A stretch of 64,000 bases of DNA from JAMLHH01 sp964653095 (GTDB lineage: Bacteria > Bacteroidota > Bacteroidia > Chitinophagales > JADIYW01): contig CAZZEH010000007.1 of NCBI GenBank assembly GCA_964653095.1, positions 44,769 to 108,768 of the forward strand, given 5' to 3'. Under the pieces are notes generated by a model. The model made no database searches. It was given only the letters and a program-made list of their open reading frames with translations, and had not been told where the DNA came from. Every line of letters starts with the position of its first letter. Positions within the stretch are counted from its first letter, which is position 1. A program made the translations under genes and the position numbers. This document shows, in pieces, positions 52,134-60,552 of this stretch.

Positions 52134-53732
52134 ATGAAAAGTTTTAAAGGGACAGTTTTATTTATCATAGGATTGTTTTTACTAGAGGCAGTAAGTGCTC
52201 AGAGTGCCTCTCAAAAAATGAGTTATTTTCTCAGGCTGCTTGAATCTCAATATGTGGAAGAGGTCGATTTGGACACATTGGTGGAGATTGGTATCAGGAG
52301 CATCCTGGAACAATTGGATCCGCATTCTGTGTATTTAAGTCAGGATGAACTAAAAAAAGCCAATGAGCCGTTAGAAGGTAATTTTGAAGGTGTAGGCATT
52401 CAGTTTAATATTTTTGAAGATACCATTAATGTAGTGCATGTCATTGTAGGTGGCCCTTCTCAGAAAGTGGGAATAATGGACGGGGATAAAATTGTGACTA
52501 TTGACGGGGATACCGTAGCGGGGATAGGTTTTACAAACAATGATGTCATGAAACGGCTCAGAGGAAAAAAGGGGACAGAAGTTGTGGTAGGTATTAAAAG
52601 AATCGGAGAGCAGGAAATACTGGATTTTCTGATAGAGCGGGATAAAATTCCGTTGTACGCATTGGATGCAGCATACATTACACAAGATAAAATCGGCTAC
52701 ATCAAGCTTTCCCGATTTGCTGCATCTGCCACAAAGGAAGTTTCAGATGCCATAGACTCTCTAAAGAATATCGGTATAAATAGTTTGATCTTAGATTTAT
52801 CAGGCAATGGAGGAGGTTATCTCGAACAGGCAAGAGGCCTGGCAGATTTATTTTTGGAAGGAGAAAAACTGGTTGTCTATACAGAGGGCAGGTCCCAGCC
52901 AAGGCAAGAGCTTTTTGCGTCGGAAGAGGGCAATTTTGAAAAAGGCAGACTGGTCATCATGATTGACGGTTCCAGTGCAAGTGCCAGCGAGATTGTATCC
53001 GGTGCCGTGCAGGACTGGGACAGAGGTATATTGGTAGGAAGGAGAACTTATGGGAAAGGGCTGGTACAAAAAGGATATAACCTACCCGACTTTTCTGCAG
53101 TCAGACTGACTATGGCGCATTATTATATTCCAAGCGGAAGGTCTATTCAGAAACCGTATGGCAAAGGTCTGAAAAAATATATGGAAGACGGATATGACCG
53201 ATATGAAAGCGGGGAGCTGTTTGACGAATCCAAAATAATTATTGCAGACTCTACTCCTTATTATACCAATTCCAAAAGGCTGGTTTATGGCGGCGGCGGA
53301 GTAATTCCCGACATATACGTACCCGTCGATACCTCCTGGCGAACAGATTTTTACAGTCAGCTTCTTCGAAAAGGAATGTTTAACAAGTTCTCTTTAAAGT
53401 ATGTGAATGATTACCGGGCAGAGTTTAAAACAAACTATCCGACGGTGAATGGCTTTGAAAAACAATTCAGTATCACGGATGAAATCTGGGAAGAGTTTTT
53501 GGAATATGCCGAGAAAAATGAAGTTACTCCAAAGGATGATGCGGATATAAAAAAAGACAATATGAAGCTTCAGTTAAAAGCCCTTATGGCTCAAAATCTC
53601 TTTGACACCAATGCATATTTTCAAATTATAAATGTCATCAATCCTATTTATAATAAAGCAATGGAAGTCATCAGGAGCAAAAACTATAATGACTATCTGA
53701 AACCTGAAAAAACGATTAAGAGCCGCAAATAA
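52134..53732 (+). CDS. S41-family C-terminal processing peptidase with PDZ domain
   Basis: The 532-residue protein has a signal peptide (about 1-22), a linker with LDPHSVYLSQDELK near 62-75, a PDZ domain near 80-165 (VGIMDGDKIVTIDGD near 113, VGIKRIGEQEIL near 148), and a S41 protease domain near 180-390 with LDLSGNGGGYLEQARGLADLFL near 220-241, the catalytic serine in GSSASASEIVSGAVQ near 281, and the lysine of TYGKGLVQ near 305. It cuts unfolded or tagged proteins at the C-terminus in the periplasm. The long C-terminal tail (390-532) is typical of Bacteroidota members. Confidence 0.93.
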   Translation: MKSFKGTVLFIIGLFLLEAVSAQSASQKMSYFLRLLESQYVEEVDLDTLVEIGIRSILEQLDPHSVYLSQDELKKANEPLEGNFEGVGIQFNIFEDTINVVHVIVGGPSQKVGIMDGDKIVTIDGDTVAGIGFTNNDVMKRLRGKKGTEVVVGIKRIGEQEILDFLIERDKIPLYALDAAYITQDKIGYIKLSRFAASATKEVSDAIDSLKNIGINSLILDLSGNGGGYLEQARGLADLFLEGEKLVVYTEGRSQPRQELFASEEGNFEKGRLVIMIDGSSASASEIVSGAVQDWDRGILVGRRTYGKGLVQKGYNLPDFSAVRLTMAHYYIPSGRSIQKPYGKGLKKYMEDGYDRYESGELFDESKIIIADSTPYYTNSKRLVYGGGGVIPDIYVPVDTSWRTDFYSQLLRKGMFNKFSLKYVNDYRAEFKTNYPTVNGFEKQFSITDEIWEEFLEYAEKNEVTPKDDADIKKDNMKLQLKALMAQNLFDTNAYFQIINVINPIYNKAMEVIRSKNYNDYLKPEKTIKSRK

Positions 53733-53799
53733 AAGCTGTACAGAACCTTTATACAGGGAGCATTACTCTAAATTATTTCTTATTGACTCAGGCGAATTT

Positions 53800-53807
53800 T
53801 ATCTTTG
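53800..53807 (+). promoter_or_regulatory. Possible -7 box for the DUF1015 gene
   Basis: TATCTTTG matches TAnnTTTG. No properly spaced TTTG -33 is visible. The ATG at 53825 is 17 bases further on. Confidence 0.45.
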
Positions 53808-53824
53808 AGCAATAACAGACTATT

Positions 53825-55072
53825 ATGGTAACTATTCGCCCTTTCAGAGGATTGCGCCCACGGGCAGACCTGACTGCACAGATTGCTTCCAAGCCCTATG
53901 ATGTACTTAACTCAGAAGAAGCAAAACAGGAATTTCAGCACAATCCGCTTAGTTTTTTACAGGTAGCCAAACCAGAGATAAATTTTGACGAACCCATCAG
54001 TCCTTATGCGGATGAGGTGTATCTGAAAGGTAAAGAACGTTTGGAGAATTATGTAACTCAGGGGCATCTGATTCGGGATGAAAATCCCTCCATGTATGTC
54101 TATTCTCAGATTATGGAGGGTCGCCGACAGACGGGATTAATCGCCGGCTCATCTATCGACGATTATTTTAATGATACGATCAAAAAACATGAGCTTACTC
54201 TAAAAGCTAAAGAAAACGACCGAATCCGCCACATGAAAACTCAAATGGCACAGGCGGGTATGGTTTTTCTGACATATAGAAAGGTCGATGAAATAGACCG
54301 GATTATTAACCGGGTTTTGGAGACAGAGCCAATTACAGATTTTACGGATGAATTGAATGTAGTTCATCAGCTGTGGCAAATTCAGGATTCAGAAGTCATT
54401 TTGCAACTGCAAAATCTGTTTGCCGAAAAAGTGCCGACGAGCTATATTGCAGACGGTCACCACCGTTCAGCGGCTTCCGCCAAAGTGGGTAAAGAGATTA
54501 GAGAAGAAAAAGGAAATTACACCGAAGAGGAACCATTTAATTACTTTTTATCCTGCCTTTTCCCTTCCAATCAGCTTCAGATTATCGATTACAACAGAGT
54601 CATTCAGGATTTGAACGGATATACACCTCAAGAAATATTGGCTCTTTTGGAGAAAGATTTTGAAATACAAAAAGAAAGAGATACTTACAAGCCCAAAAAT
54701 CCGCACGAATTTAGCATGTATTTAAGCGGAAGCTGGTATGCTTTAAAAGCAAAACCTCACACTTTTGACGATTCGGATCCCATTCGCAGTTTGGATGTAA
54801 CTGTGTTGAGCCAATATGTGTTGGACCCGGTTTTTGGGATAAAAGATCAGCGAACGGACAACAGAATTGATTTTGTCGGAGGAATCAGAGGAGTCGTAGA
54901 ACTCCAAAAAAGAGTGGACAGTGGAGAAATGGCCGTGGCATTTGCTCTGTACCCGGTGACATTAGATCAGCTTATGGCAATTGCAGACAGCGGTATGATC
55001 ATGCCACCAAAATCTACTTGGTTTGAACCTAAACTAAAATCGGGATTAGTCATCAACTTACTGGATGCATAG
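53825..55072 (+). CDS. DUF1015-family protein
   Basis: A 415-residue soluble protein beginning IRPFRGLRPRADL with ASKPYDVLN near 22-30 and YIADGHHRSAASAKV near 211-225, which are the family signatures. DUF1015 (COG4198) proteins are distantly related to the ParB/serine-kinase fold; in several genomes they lie beside serA and serC, which suggests a link to serine metabolism, but here they are absent. The GHHR segment may contribute to phosphoryl or metal chemistry. No biochemical role is firmly known. It stands alone between the S41 peptidase and the serine hydrolases. Confidence 0.88.
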   Translation: MVTIRPFRGLRPRADLTAQIASKPYDVLNSEEAKQEFQHNPLSFLQVAKPEINFDEPISPYADEVYLKGKERLENYVTQGHLIRDENPSMYVYSQIMEGRRQTGLIAGSSIDDYFNDTIKKHELTLKAKENDRIRHMKTQMAQAGMVFLTYRKVDEIDRIINRVLETEPITDFTDELNVVHQLWQIQDSEVILQLQNLFAEKVPTSYIADGHHRSAASAKVGKEIREEKGNYTEEEPFNYFLSCLFPSNQLQIIDYNRVIQDLNGYTPQEILALLEKDFEIQKERDTYKPKNPHEFSMYLSGSWYALKAKPHTFDDSDPIRSLDVTVLSQYVLDPVFGIKDQRTDNRIDFVGGIRGVVELQKRVDSGEMAVAFALYPVTLDQLMAIADSGMIMPPKSTWFEPKLKSGLVINLLDA

Positions 55073-55252
55073 AGTGCTGACAAATACGATTCACGATTTT
55101 CGGACGTTATGGCTAAGCCATGTATTACAATTTAATTGTGGATTAAATGTGGATATCTTTTTACGAGTCGGTTAAAAAGCAGTTAAGCCGGTCACATGCG
55201 GCAAATTTTATTTTAATTTAGAAGTGAAAATCATCTGTAAGTGACTTTAATT

Positions 55253-56638
55253 ATGAAATATATTTCTGTTTTAACCTTATTTTTCCTGTTTAGCACTGTT
55301 ATATCCGGGGCGGCGGAGTCTGCTTCAATGGATAGAGACGAGAATATTGCAGAAGTTTTTGAAACAAATCATATTCGTGATGCAGTCAAAAAAATTGATG
55401 ACTATTATCAGGCTCAATATCACAGAGGAACATTTAACGGGAACATTCTGATCGCGTATAAAGGCGAAAAAGTCTATCAGAAATCTTTTGGTTATGCGGT
55501 AAAATCTACAAGAGAAAGACTAACTGATATTTCCTCATTTCAATTGGCTTCTACCAGTAAACCGTTTACAGCCGCCGCAATATTATTGCTGTATGAACAG
55601 GATAAATTGGGATTGGACGATTTGGTGACAAAATATTATCCTGATTTTCCTTATAAGAGAGTCACCATCCGTCATCTGCTCTCACATCGTTCAGGTATTC
55701 CCGACTATCTCAAGTTAGGCGGATATTTCAAACAAAAATATATCAGCAACGAAGATGTGATGAGTGTTTTTGCAAGAATTCGGCCAAGAGCACTTAATTC
55801 GGCCAATGCGGTTTTCAAGTATAACAACAGTAACTACGTAGTTCTTGCTGCATTAGTTGAAAAAATTTCCGGACAGTCTTTTTCGGATTTTTTGGAAGAA
55901 AATATTTTTAATCCGCTCGAAATGGAAAATACCTGGGTCTGGCACCCGACACAAAATCACAGAAAAAACCAGACCTACGCATATAATAGGGCTTGGGTTC
56001 TACGCCAACCGGATAAGTTTGACGGCGCAACAGGAGACAAGGGCATCCATTCGACTGCCGAGGATTTACTGAAATGGGATCAGTCCTGGAAAAATCATAC
56101 TTTGCTGAAAAAAGAAACAATTGAAGCCGCATACGCGGGACAGTCATACAGTTCGAACAACAGTAATTACGGATTGGGATGGAGAATCAAAGAACTGGAT
56201 AAAGGCAAGAAAATGATTTATCACAACGGTTGGTGGCACGATTACAACATTGTTTTTAAACGGTTCATAGATGACGATCTGACCATCATTATTTTATCCA
56301 ATAAGTACAATCAGTCTGTATATAAAACTGAATATGCAGAAAGCTTATTTTTAAAAGATGAAACTTCCGAGCCGGCATTTTTTGCAAATTATACGGCATC
56401 AAAAGATAACACTTCTCTGAAGATTTCAGATTTTAATCCGTTCAACATGATGTCTTCGGGACAAAAGGACATTGCCTCAGGACCGACATACTATATCGTA
56501 AAAAAAGGAGACACACTTTTTCAGATTTCTCAAAGATTTAATACCACTGTGTCCAAACTCAAACAGCTGAACAAGTTGGCCTCCGGCAAGATTTTTTCCG
56601 GTCAGCAGATATTAATCCAAACTATCACAGGAGAATAA
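55253..56638 (+). CDS. Exported beta-lactamase-fold serine hydrolase with C-terminal LysM domain
   Basis: The 461-residue precursor has a signal peptide (about 1-19) and a class C beta-lactamase/transpeptidase-like domain at about 40-370. The nucleophile motif STSK is in ASTSKPFTAAAILL near 101-114, the YxN motif is YNNSNYVVLAALVE near 182-195, and HNGWWHDYN near 322 is the third motif. A LysM domain of about 48 residues ends the protein (YYIVKKGDTLFQISQRFN near 411-428, then QQILIQT), a peptidoglycan-binding module. It may therefore be a D-alanyl-D-alanine peptidase or esterase acting on cell wall. ATG 55253 is preferred over GTG 55241 because it gives a standard signal peptide. A related hydrolase follows 30 bases later. 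Confidence 0.9.
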   Translation: MKYISVLTLFFLFSTVISGAAESASMDRDENIAEVFETNHIRDAVKKIDDYYQAQYHRGTFNGNILIAYKGEKVYQKSFGYAVKSTRERLTDISSFQLASTSKPFTAAAILLLYEQDKLGLDDLVTKYYPDFPYKRVTIRHLLSHRSGIPDYLKLGGYFKQKYISNEDVMSVFARIRPRALNSANAVFKYNNSNYVVLAALVEKISGQSFSDFLEENIFNPLEMENTWVWHPTQNHRKNQTYAYNRAWVLRQPDKFDGATGDKGIHSTAEDLLKWDQSWKNHTLLKKETIEAAYAGQSYSSNNSNYGLGWRIKELDKGKKMIYHNGWWHDYNIVFKRFIDDDLTIIILSNKYNQSVYKTEYAESLFLKDETSEPAFFANYTASKDNTSLKISDFNPFNMMSSGQKDIASGPTYYIVKKGDTLFQISQRFNTTVSKLKQLNKLASGKIFSGQQILIQTITGE

Positions 56639-56668
56639 TCAAAAATCTTTCTTTATAAAAACTTCCAA

Positions 56669-57841
56669 TTGTCTGTTCTCTCCCGTTTTATAGCCTTCTT
56701 TTCACTTGTTTCATTCTTTGCCTGTCAATCAGATACTTCTCATGAGCTTATAAGAGAGGATGCCGATAGCTTTGTTTTCCCCACAGAAGAACTCAAAGTT
56801 TCTGACGAAGTGGTGCAATATTGGCAGGAAGCATTGGATTCACATTTTAACAGATTGCACAAACTTTCCAACTTTAATGGTAATGTGCTGATTGCCCGAA
56901 AAGGGAACATCATTTACTCCGGTTCGTTTGGGTTGCAAAATTTAGAAACGGGAGATTCTTTGAACATCCATTCTCTGTTCCAGATTGCTTCCGTCAGTAA
57001 AACTTTCACGGCGATGGCCATTATGCTGCTATCAGAGGAAGGACATTTGAGTTTAAATCAAAACTTAAACGATTTTTTTGAAGAGTTTCCCTATTCGGGA
57101 GTAACGATAGAAGATTTACTTACTCACCGCTCCGGTTTGCCCAATTATCTGTATGCCACCGAAAAGCAATGGGATGGACAGGATTTGAAAACAAATTACG
57201 ATTTATTGGAGTTTTTAATTCAAGAAAAGCCATCTGTTCAGGGACATCCAAACAGATTTTTTGCCTACAACAATACAAATTATGCTCTGCTGGCACTTAT
57301 TATTGAACAGGTGTCGGGTAAATCTTTTGCAGAGTTTATGCAGGAAAGAATTTTTGATCCCTTACAAATGCACGACACTTACATTTTTTCAGCCGAGAAC
57401 AGGAAATTACCCCTCAAAAACCTGACTGTAGGATATCACCACAGGACAGAGAAAGACAAGTTCGTACCTGCAGATGGCATAGTAGGTGATAAAAATATCT
57501 ACACTACAACAGAAGATTTGCTCAAATGGGAACGTGCTAACTCGCATCCGTATTTATTCAGTCAATCCATTTTAGACAGCGTCTCTGTTGGCAGAAGTCA
57601 TGAGAAACCGGGCCGGAAAAATTATGGATACGGCTGGCGCATTTGGGAAAGTCAGGATAACGGAAAAATAGTGTATCATCACGGTTGGTGGCACGGATAT
57701 ACCGCTACATTTTCGAGAAATCCCAAAGATGAAACGGTAGTCATCATATTATCCAATATTTTTAATCGGGTGACTTATCAGATTCAGCCGGTTTGGGAGA
57801 TTCTGTATAATGGTCAGATGGTTGATTTTGAGGGAGAATGA
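56669..57841 (+). CDS. Beta-lactamase-fold serine hydrolase, lipoprotein
   Basis: The 390-residue precursor has a lipoprotein signal with SFFAC (lipidated C19). The hydrolase domain repeats the motifs of the preceding gene: ASVSKTFTAMAIMLL near 108-122, YNNTNYALLALIIEQVSGKSFAEFM near 201-225 and HHGWWHGYTATFSRN near 336-350. It lacks the LysM domain. The two genes are tandem and probably arose by duplication. The start is TTG at 56669, required for the signal peptide. Its last 80 bases overlap, in antisense, the 3' end of the next minus-strand gene. Confidence 0.87.
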   Translation: MSVLSRFIAFFSLVSFFACQSDTSHELIREDADSFVFPTEELKVSDEVVQYWQEALDSHFNRLHKLSNFNGNVLIARKGNIIYSGSFGLQNLETGDSLNIHSLFQIASVSKTFTAMAIMLLSEEGHLSLNQNLNDFFEEFPYSGVTIEDLLTHRSGLPNYLYATEKQWDGQDLKTNYDLLEFLIQEKPSVQGHPNRFFAYNNTNYALLALIIEQVSGKSFAEFMQERIFDPLQMHDTYIFSAENRKLPLKNLTVGYHHRTEKDKFVPADGIVGDKNIYTTTEDLLKWERANSHPYLFSQSILDSVSVGRSHEKPGRKNYGYGWRIWESQDNGKIVYHHGWWHGYTATFSRNPKDETVVIILSNIFNRVTYQIQPVWEILYNGQMVDFEGE

Positions 57842-58823
57842 AATAACTTAAAACAGTTGCGTGCGTATCTAAATGTGCGTCTGGCAAGCCATATTTTAGA
57901 AAAACAACAAACGGATTAAAATCAACAATCATGTGTTCATCCTGAATCTTGGACCGTATGATTTCAGTCGCTCCAGCTACACCAACATAAGACCCTACAT
58001 AATTTACAAAAATAAATTGGCTTTTAAGACTGTCCGTATTGGGTTCTTTTGGAGTCTCCCGATCAAAGTCAGCACCAAAAACAAACACCGATTTTTCATT
58101 TTGAAAAGGGCTGATTTTTCTATAAAAATATACCGTTGGCGCAAATTGATAATGTTGCGTCAATGTATCTTTAATCTGTCTGAACTTAATGTGCTTTACG
58201 GAATCTATAAAAGCATCCTTTACGGTGTCGTAAATTACATAGATTTGATTATTTGTTTGTTCCACAAAGCTATAAGTTTCAGATAACCAGCCCGTATGTC
58301 TTCCAGTCTCATAGAGATGTCTGTTGATATTTCTCAGACTTATTTTTACATCTCGTATAAGCCATCTTTTCAAAAAATAACCCATTAATCTGGCACCACT
58401 CCCATGCAGTCGGATATATGAGTTCCAGTGAGCCAAAGCTCCTTCTTCCGTTTTTTCGATTTTTATAAGCACTTTGACAGAATCGATAGAACTTGCCTTG
58501 ATTCTCAGTTCAATAGAGTCGTTTGGATAGGTGTGAATGACTTCGACCGTACCTACGTACTTTTTACCGGCCTTAGGCTTCCAGGAAAACCATGAGCCCT
58601 CACTCTTTTCAGTCTCTGAAGGATGATATACAAACTCTTTGTTCCAAACCGACCAGTATTTCCAATTGGGCAGATTTTCAAACTGAGAATAAATTTCTTC
58701 CGGACTCGAATACAAAAGCTCACTGTGCCTGACCTCTACCTGAGTGGGAAGGGTAAGAGATACTGCATACAGGAAAAGAATAAAAGCGGAAAGTCCGACA
58801 AGATAGTTTGACAGGTTTTTCAC
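57762..58823 (-). CDS. Membrane-anchored SRPBCC/GyrI-like domain protein
   Basis: The 353-residue protein has an N-terminal transmembrane segment (about 8-25), a START/SRPBCC-like domain at about 35-160 (SPEEIYSQFENLPNWKYWSVWNK near 40-62) and a GyrI-like effector-binding domain near 200-325. The last ~20 residues (SPKPAESDKSPD at the end) look disordered and are encoded within the 80-base overlap with the convergent serine hydrolase. Function unknown; this two-domain layout occurs in several Bacteroidota proteins. The start is GTG and overlaps the MazG-like stop by four bases (GTGA), implying translational coupling. Confidence 0.7.
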   Translation of the reverse strand: MKNLSNYLVGLSAFILFLYAVSLTLPTQVEVRHSELLYSSPEEIYSQFENLPNWKYWSVWNKEFVYHPSETEKSEGSWFSWKPKAGKKYVGTVEVIHTYPNDSIELRIKASSIDSVKVLIKIEKTEEGALAHWNSYIRLHGSGARLMGYFLKRWLIRDVKISLRNINRHLYETGRHTGWLSETYSFVEQTNNQIYVIYDTVKDAFIDSVKHIKFRQIKDTLTQHYQFAPTVYFYRKISPFQNEKSVFVFGADFDRETPKEPNTDSLKSQFIFVNYVGSYVGVAGATEIIRSKIQDEHMIVDFNPFVVFLKYGLPDAHLDTHATVLSYFILPQNQPSDHYTESPKPAESDKSPD

Positions 58824-59152
58824 TTGTTTTTGAGTTTTAAATTATTTCTGTGCCTTTCTGCATCGCGCTGAGTTTTCTTAATTAAATTTTTTTTCAATGC
58901 TTCTGTCAAATCAATACCTGTCTGATTAGCTATACAAATTAATACAAACAGGACATCCGCTAATTCATCCGCCAAATCTTGGGATTGATCACTTTCTTTA
59001 AAAGACTGCTCGCCGTATAATCTGGACATGAGCCGGGCTACTTCTCCCACCTCTTCTGTTAAAATTGCCATATTGGTCAGTTCATTAAAGTATCGAATGC
59101 CATTTTTTTTAATCCATTGATCTACAATTTCCTGTGCTTCTTTTACAGTCAT
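58820..59152 (-). CDS. MazG-like nucleotide pyrophosphohydrolase
   Basis: A 110-residue all-helical protein with the EEVGEVARLMSRLYGE motif near 29-44 and DLADELADVLFVLICIANQ near 58-76, the paired acidic (EExxE and ExxD) magnesium-binding motifs. These enzymes hydrolyse non-canonical or damaged NTPs to NMPs. Homologues in this phylum lie near other house-cleaning genes. It is translationally coupled with the following SRPBCC-like gene. Confidence 0.9.
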   Translation of the reverse strand: MTVKEAQEIVDQWIKKNGIRYFNELTNMAILTEEVGEVARLMSRLYGEQSFKESDQSQDLADELADVLFVLICIANQTGIDLTEALKKNLIKKTQRDAERHRNNLKLKNK

Positions 59153-59223
59153 GCTAAAGTTGTTTGAGTACTACGCAATATATTAAATAAATATCCGTAA
59201 AATTATGTATAAATTAGTGCGGT

Positions 59224-60480
59224 ATGAGCATTCTCACAGTCATTGCAGCCATTTTGTTGTTTGGAATTTTTTCAGGTCTGGAAATCGTTTTTACATCCGG
59301 GAGAATTCTAAATTATAAAACCGCCAATCATCAGAAAGACATTCTGAAAATTGCAGAGCGCTACACTCGGGAATCTGCTGTGCTGTGGATATCATGCCTC
59401 ATGGTCAAGCTGCTCTCATTGGGTGTGGTGACATTTTATATTTATGAACAATCGGCAAAAGCCGGCAGTCATTCTTCAGACTGGTTATTCAGTACAGGAA
59501 TCGTTATGCTTGTAACCGGACTGATACTGCTTTTATTCCTTTTGGAATTTTTGCCTAAAAGTCTTAGTCACCTGTATGCCGAAAAAATAATTCCTTCTGT
59601 TTCTTCGATAATTTTGCTGACAATCCGAATACTCTATTATCCTTCAAGAATATTAAAAAACCTCAGTAGCTTTTTTTTGAAAATAGCAAAAGTTCCGGAA
59701 GAAAATACCCGAATAGAATATGCGGCATTAGACCTTGAAAAATTGATTCAGGAACATCAGACTTTCACCGACGAAGCTGAAATTCAGGTAGATACCGAGC
59801 TTGTAGAAAATGTCTTGCTGCTCAAAAACATCAAAGTGAGAGAATGTATGGTTCCCCGTAATGAAATAATTGCAGTAGAGATATCAGACAGCATAGACAA
59901 ACTGAAAGATACTATAATCGAAACCAATCACTCCCGCATTTTAATTTATGAAGATTCGATAGACAATATTATCGGTTATATTCATCATTTTGATTTACAT
60001 AAACACCCCTCAAACATCGAAAAAATATTGCTGCCAATTGAAATTGTTCCGGAAGCCATGCCTCTGCAGGTACTGCTCAATAAATTAGTGTCACAAAATA
60101 AAAGCCTGGCCTGGGTCGTAAATGAATATGGGGGTACTGCGGGAATAGTTACGCTGGAGGATGTGCTGGAAGAGATATTTGGAGAAATAGAAGATGAATA
60201 CGACGATAATGAATATGTGGAAAATCAACTGTCCAAAAATGAGTTTATCCTTTCTGGAAGGCTGGAAATTGACCGAATTAACGAGGAATATGAACTCAGC
60301 ATACCGGAGGGAGATTATGAAACTTTATCGGGACTGATAGTAAGTCATACCGGAAACATACCTAAGGAAAATGAGGTAATACAAATTGAAAAATATTCTT
60401 TCAAAATACTCAGTGTTTCGGAGACAAAAGTCGAAACTATAAAGCTGACCGTTGAAGATTTGTCAAATAAAGTGCAATAA
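59224..60480 (+). CDS. CNNM/CorC-type CBS-domain membrane protein
   Basis: The 418-residue protein has an N-terminal DUF21/CNNM membrane domain (about 1-150, with four hydrophobic segments), two CBS domains near 190-320 (ECMVPRNEIIAVEI near 203, WVVNEYGGTAGIVTLEDVLEEIFGEIEDEY near 298-327), and a C-terminal CorC/HlyC domain near 335-412. It is a paralogue of the gldE product but lies next to unrelated genes, so it is probably a magnesium/cobalt transport-related protein rather than GldE. Confidence 0.88.
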   Translation: MSILTVIAAILLFGIFSGLEIVFTSGRILNYKTANHQKDILKIAERYTRESAVLWISCLMVKLLSLGVVTFYIYEQSAKAGSHSSDWLFSTGIVMLVTGLILLLFLLEFLPKSLSHLYAEKIIPSVSSIILLTIRILYYPSRILKNLSSFFLKIAKVPEENTRIEYAALDLEKLIQEHQTFTDEAEIQVDTELVENVLLLKNIKVRECMVPRNEIIAVEISDSIDKLKDTIIETNHSRILIYEDSIDNIIGYIHHFDLHKHPSNIEKILLPIEIVPEAMPLQVLLNKLVSQNKSLAWVVNEYGGTAGIVTLEDVLEEIFGEIEDEYDDNEYVENQLSKNEFILSGRLEIDRINEEYELSIPEGDYETLSGLIVSHTGNIPKENEVIQIEKYSFKILSVSETKVETIKLTVEDLSNKVQ

Positions 60481-60492
60481 TATATTTTCTTA

Positions 60493-60523
60493 TTTGGTAA
60501 TCATTCAGAACACCTTATTTTTG
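60493..60523 (+). promoter_or_regulatory. Strong Bacteroidota-type promoter for the SurA/PpiD-type gene
   Basis: TTTG at 60493-60496 and TATTTTTG at 60516-60523 are separated by 19 bases, a near-perfect match to the consensus. The ATG is at 60553. Confidence 0.8.
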
Positions 60524-60552
60524 CAACTGATTTTGTTAATTTAATATAGACA

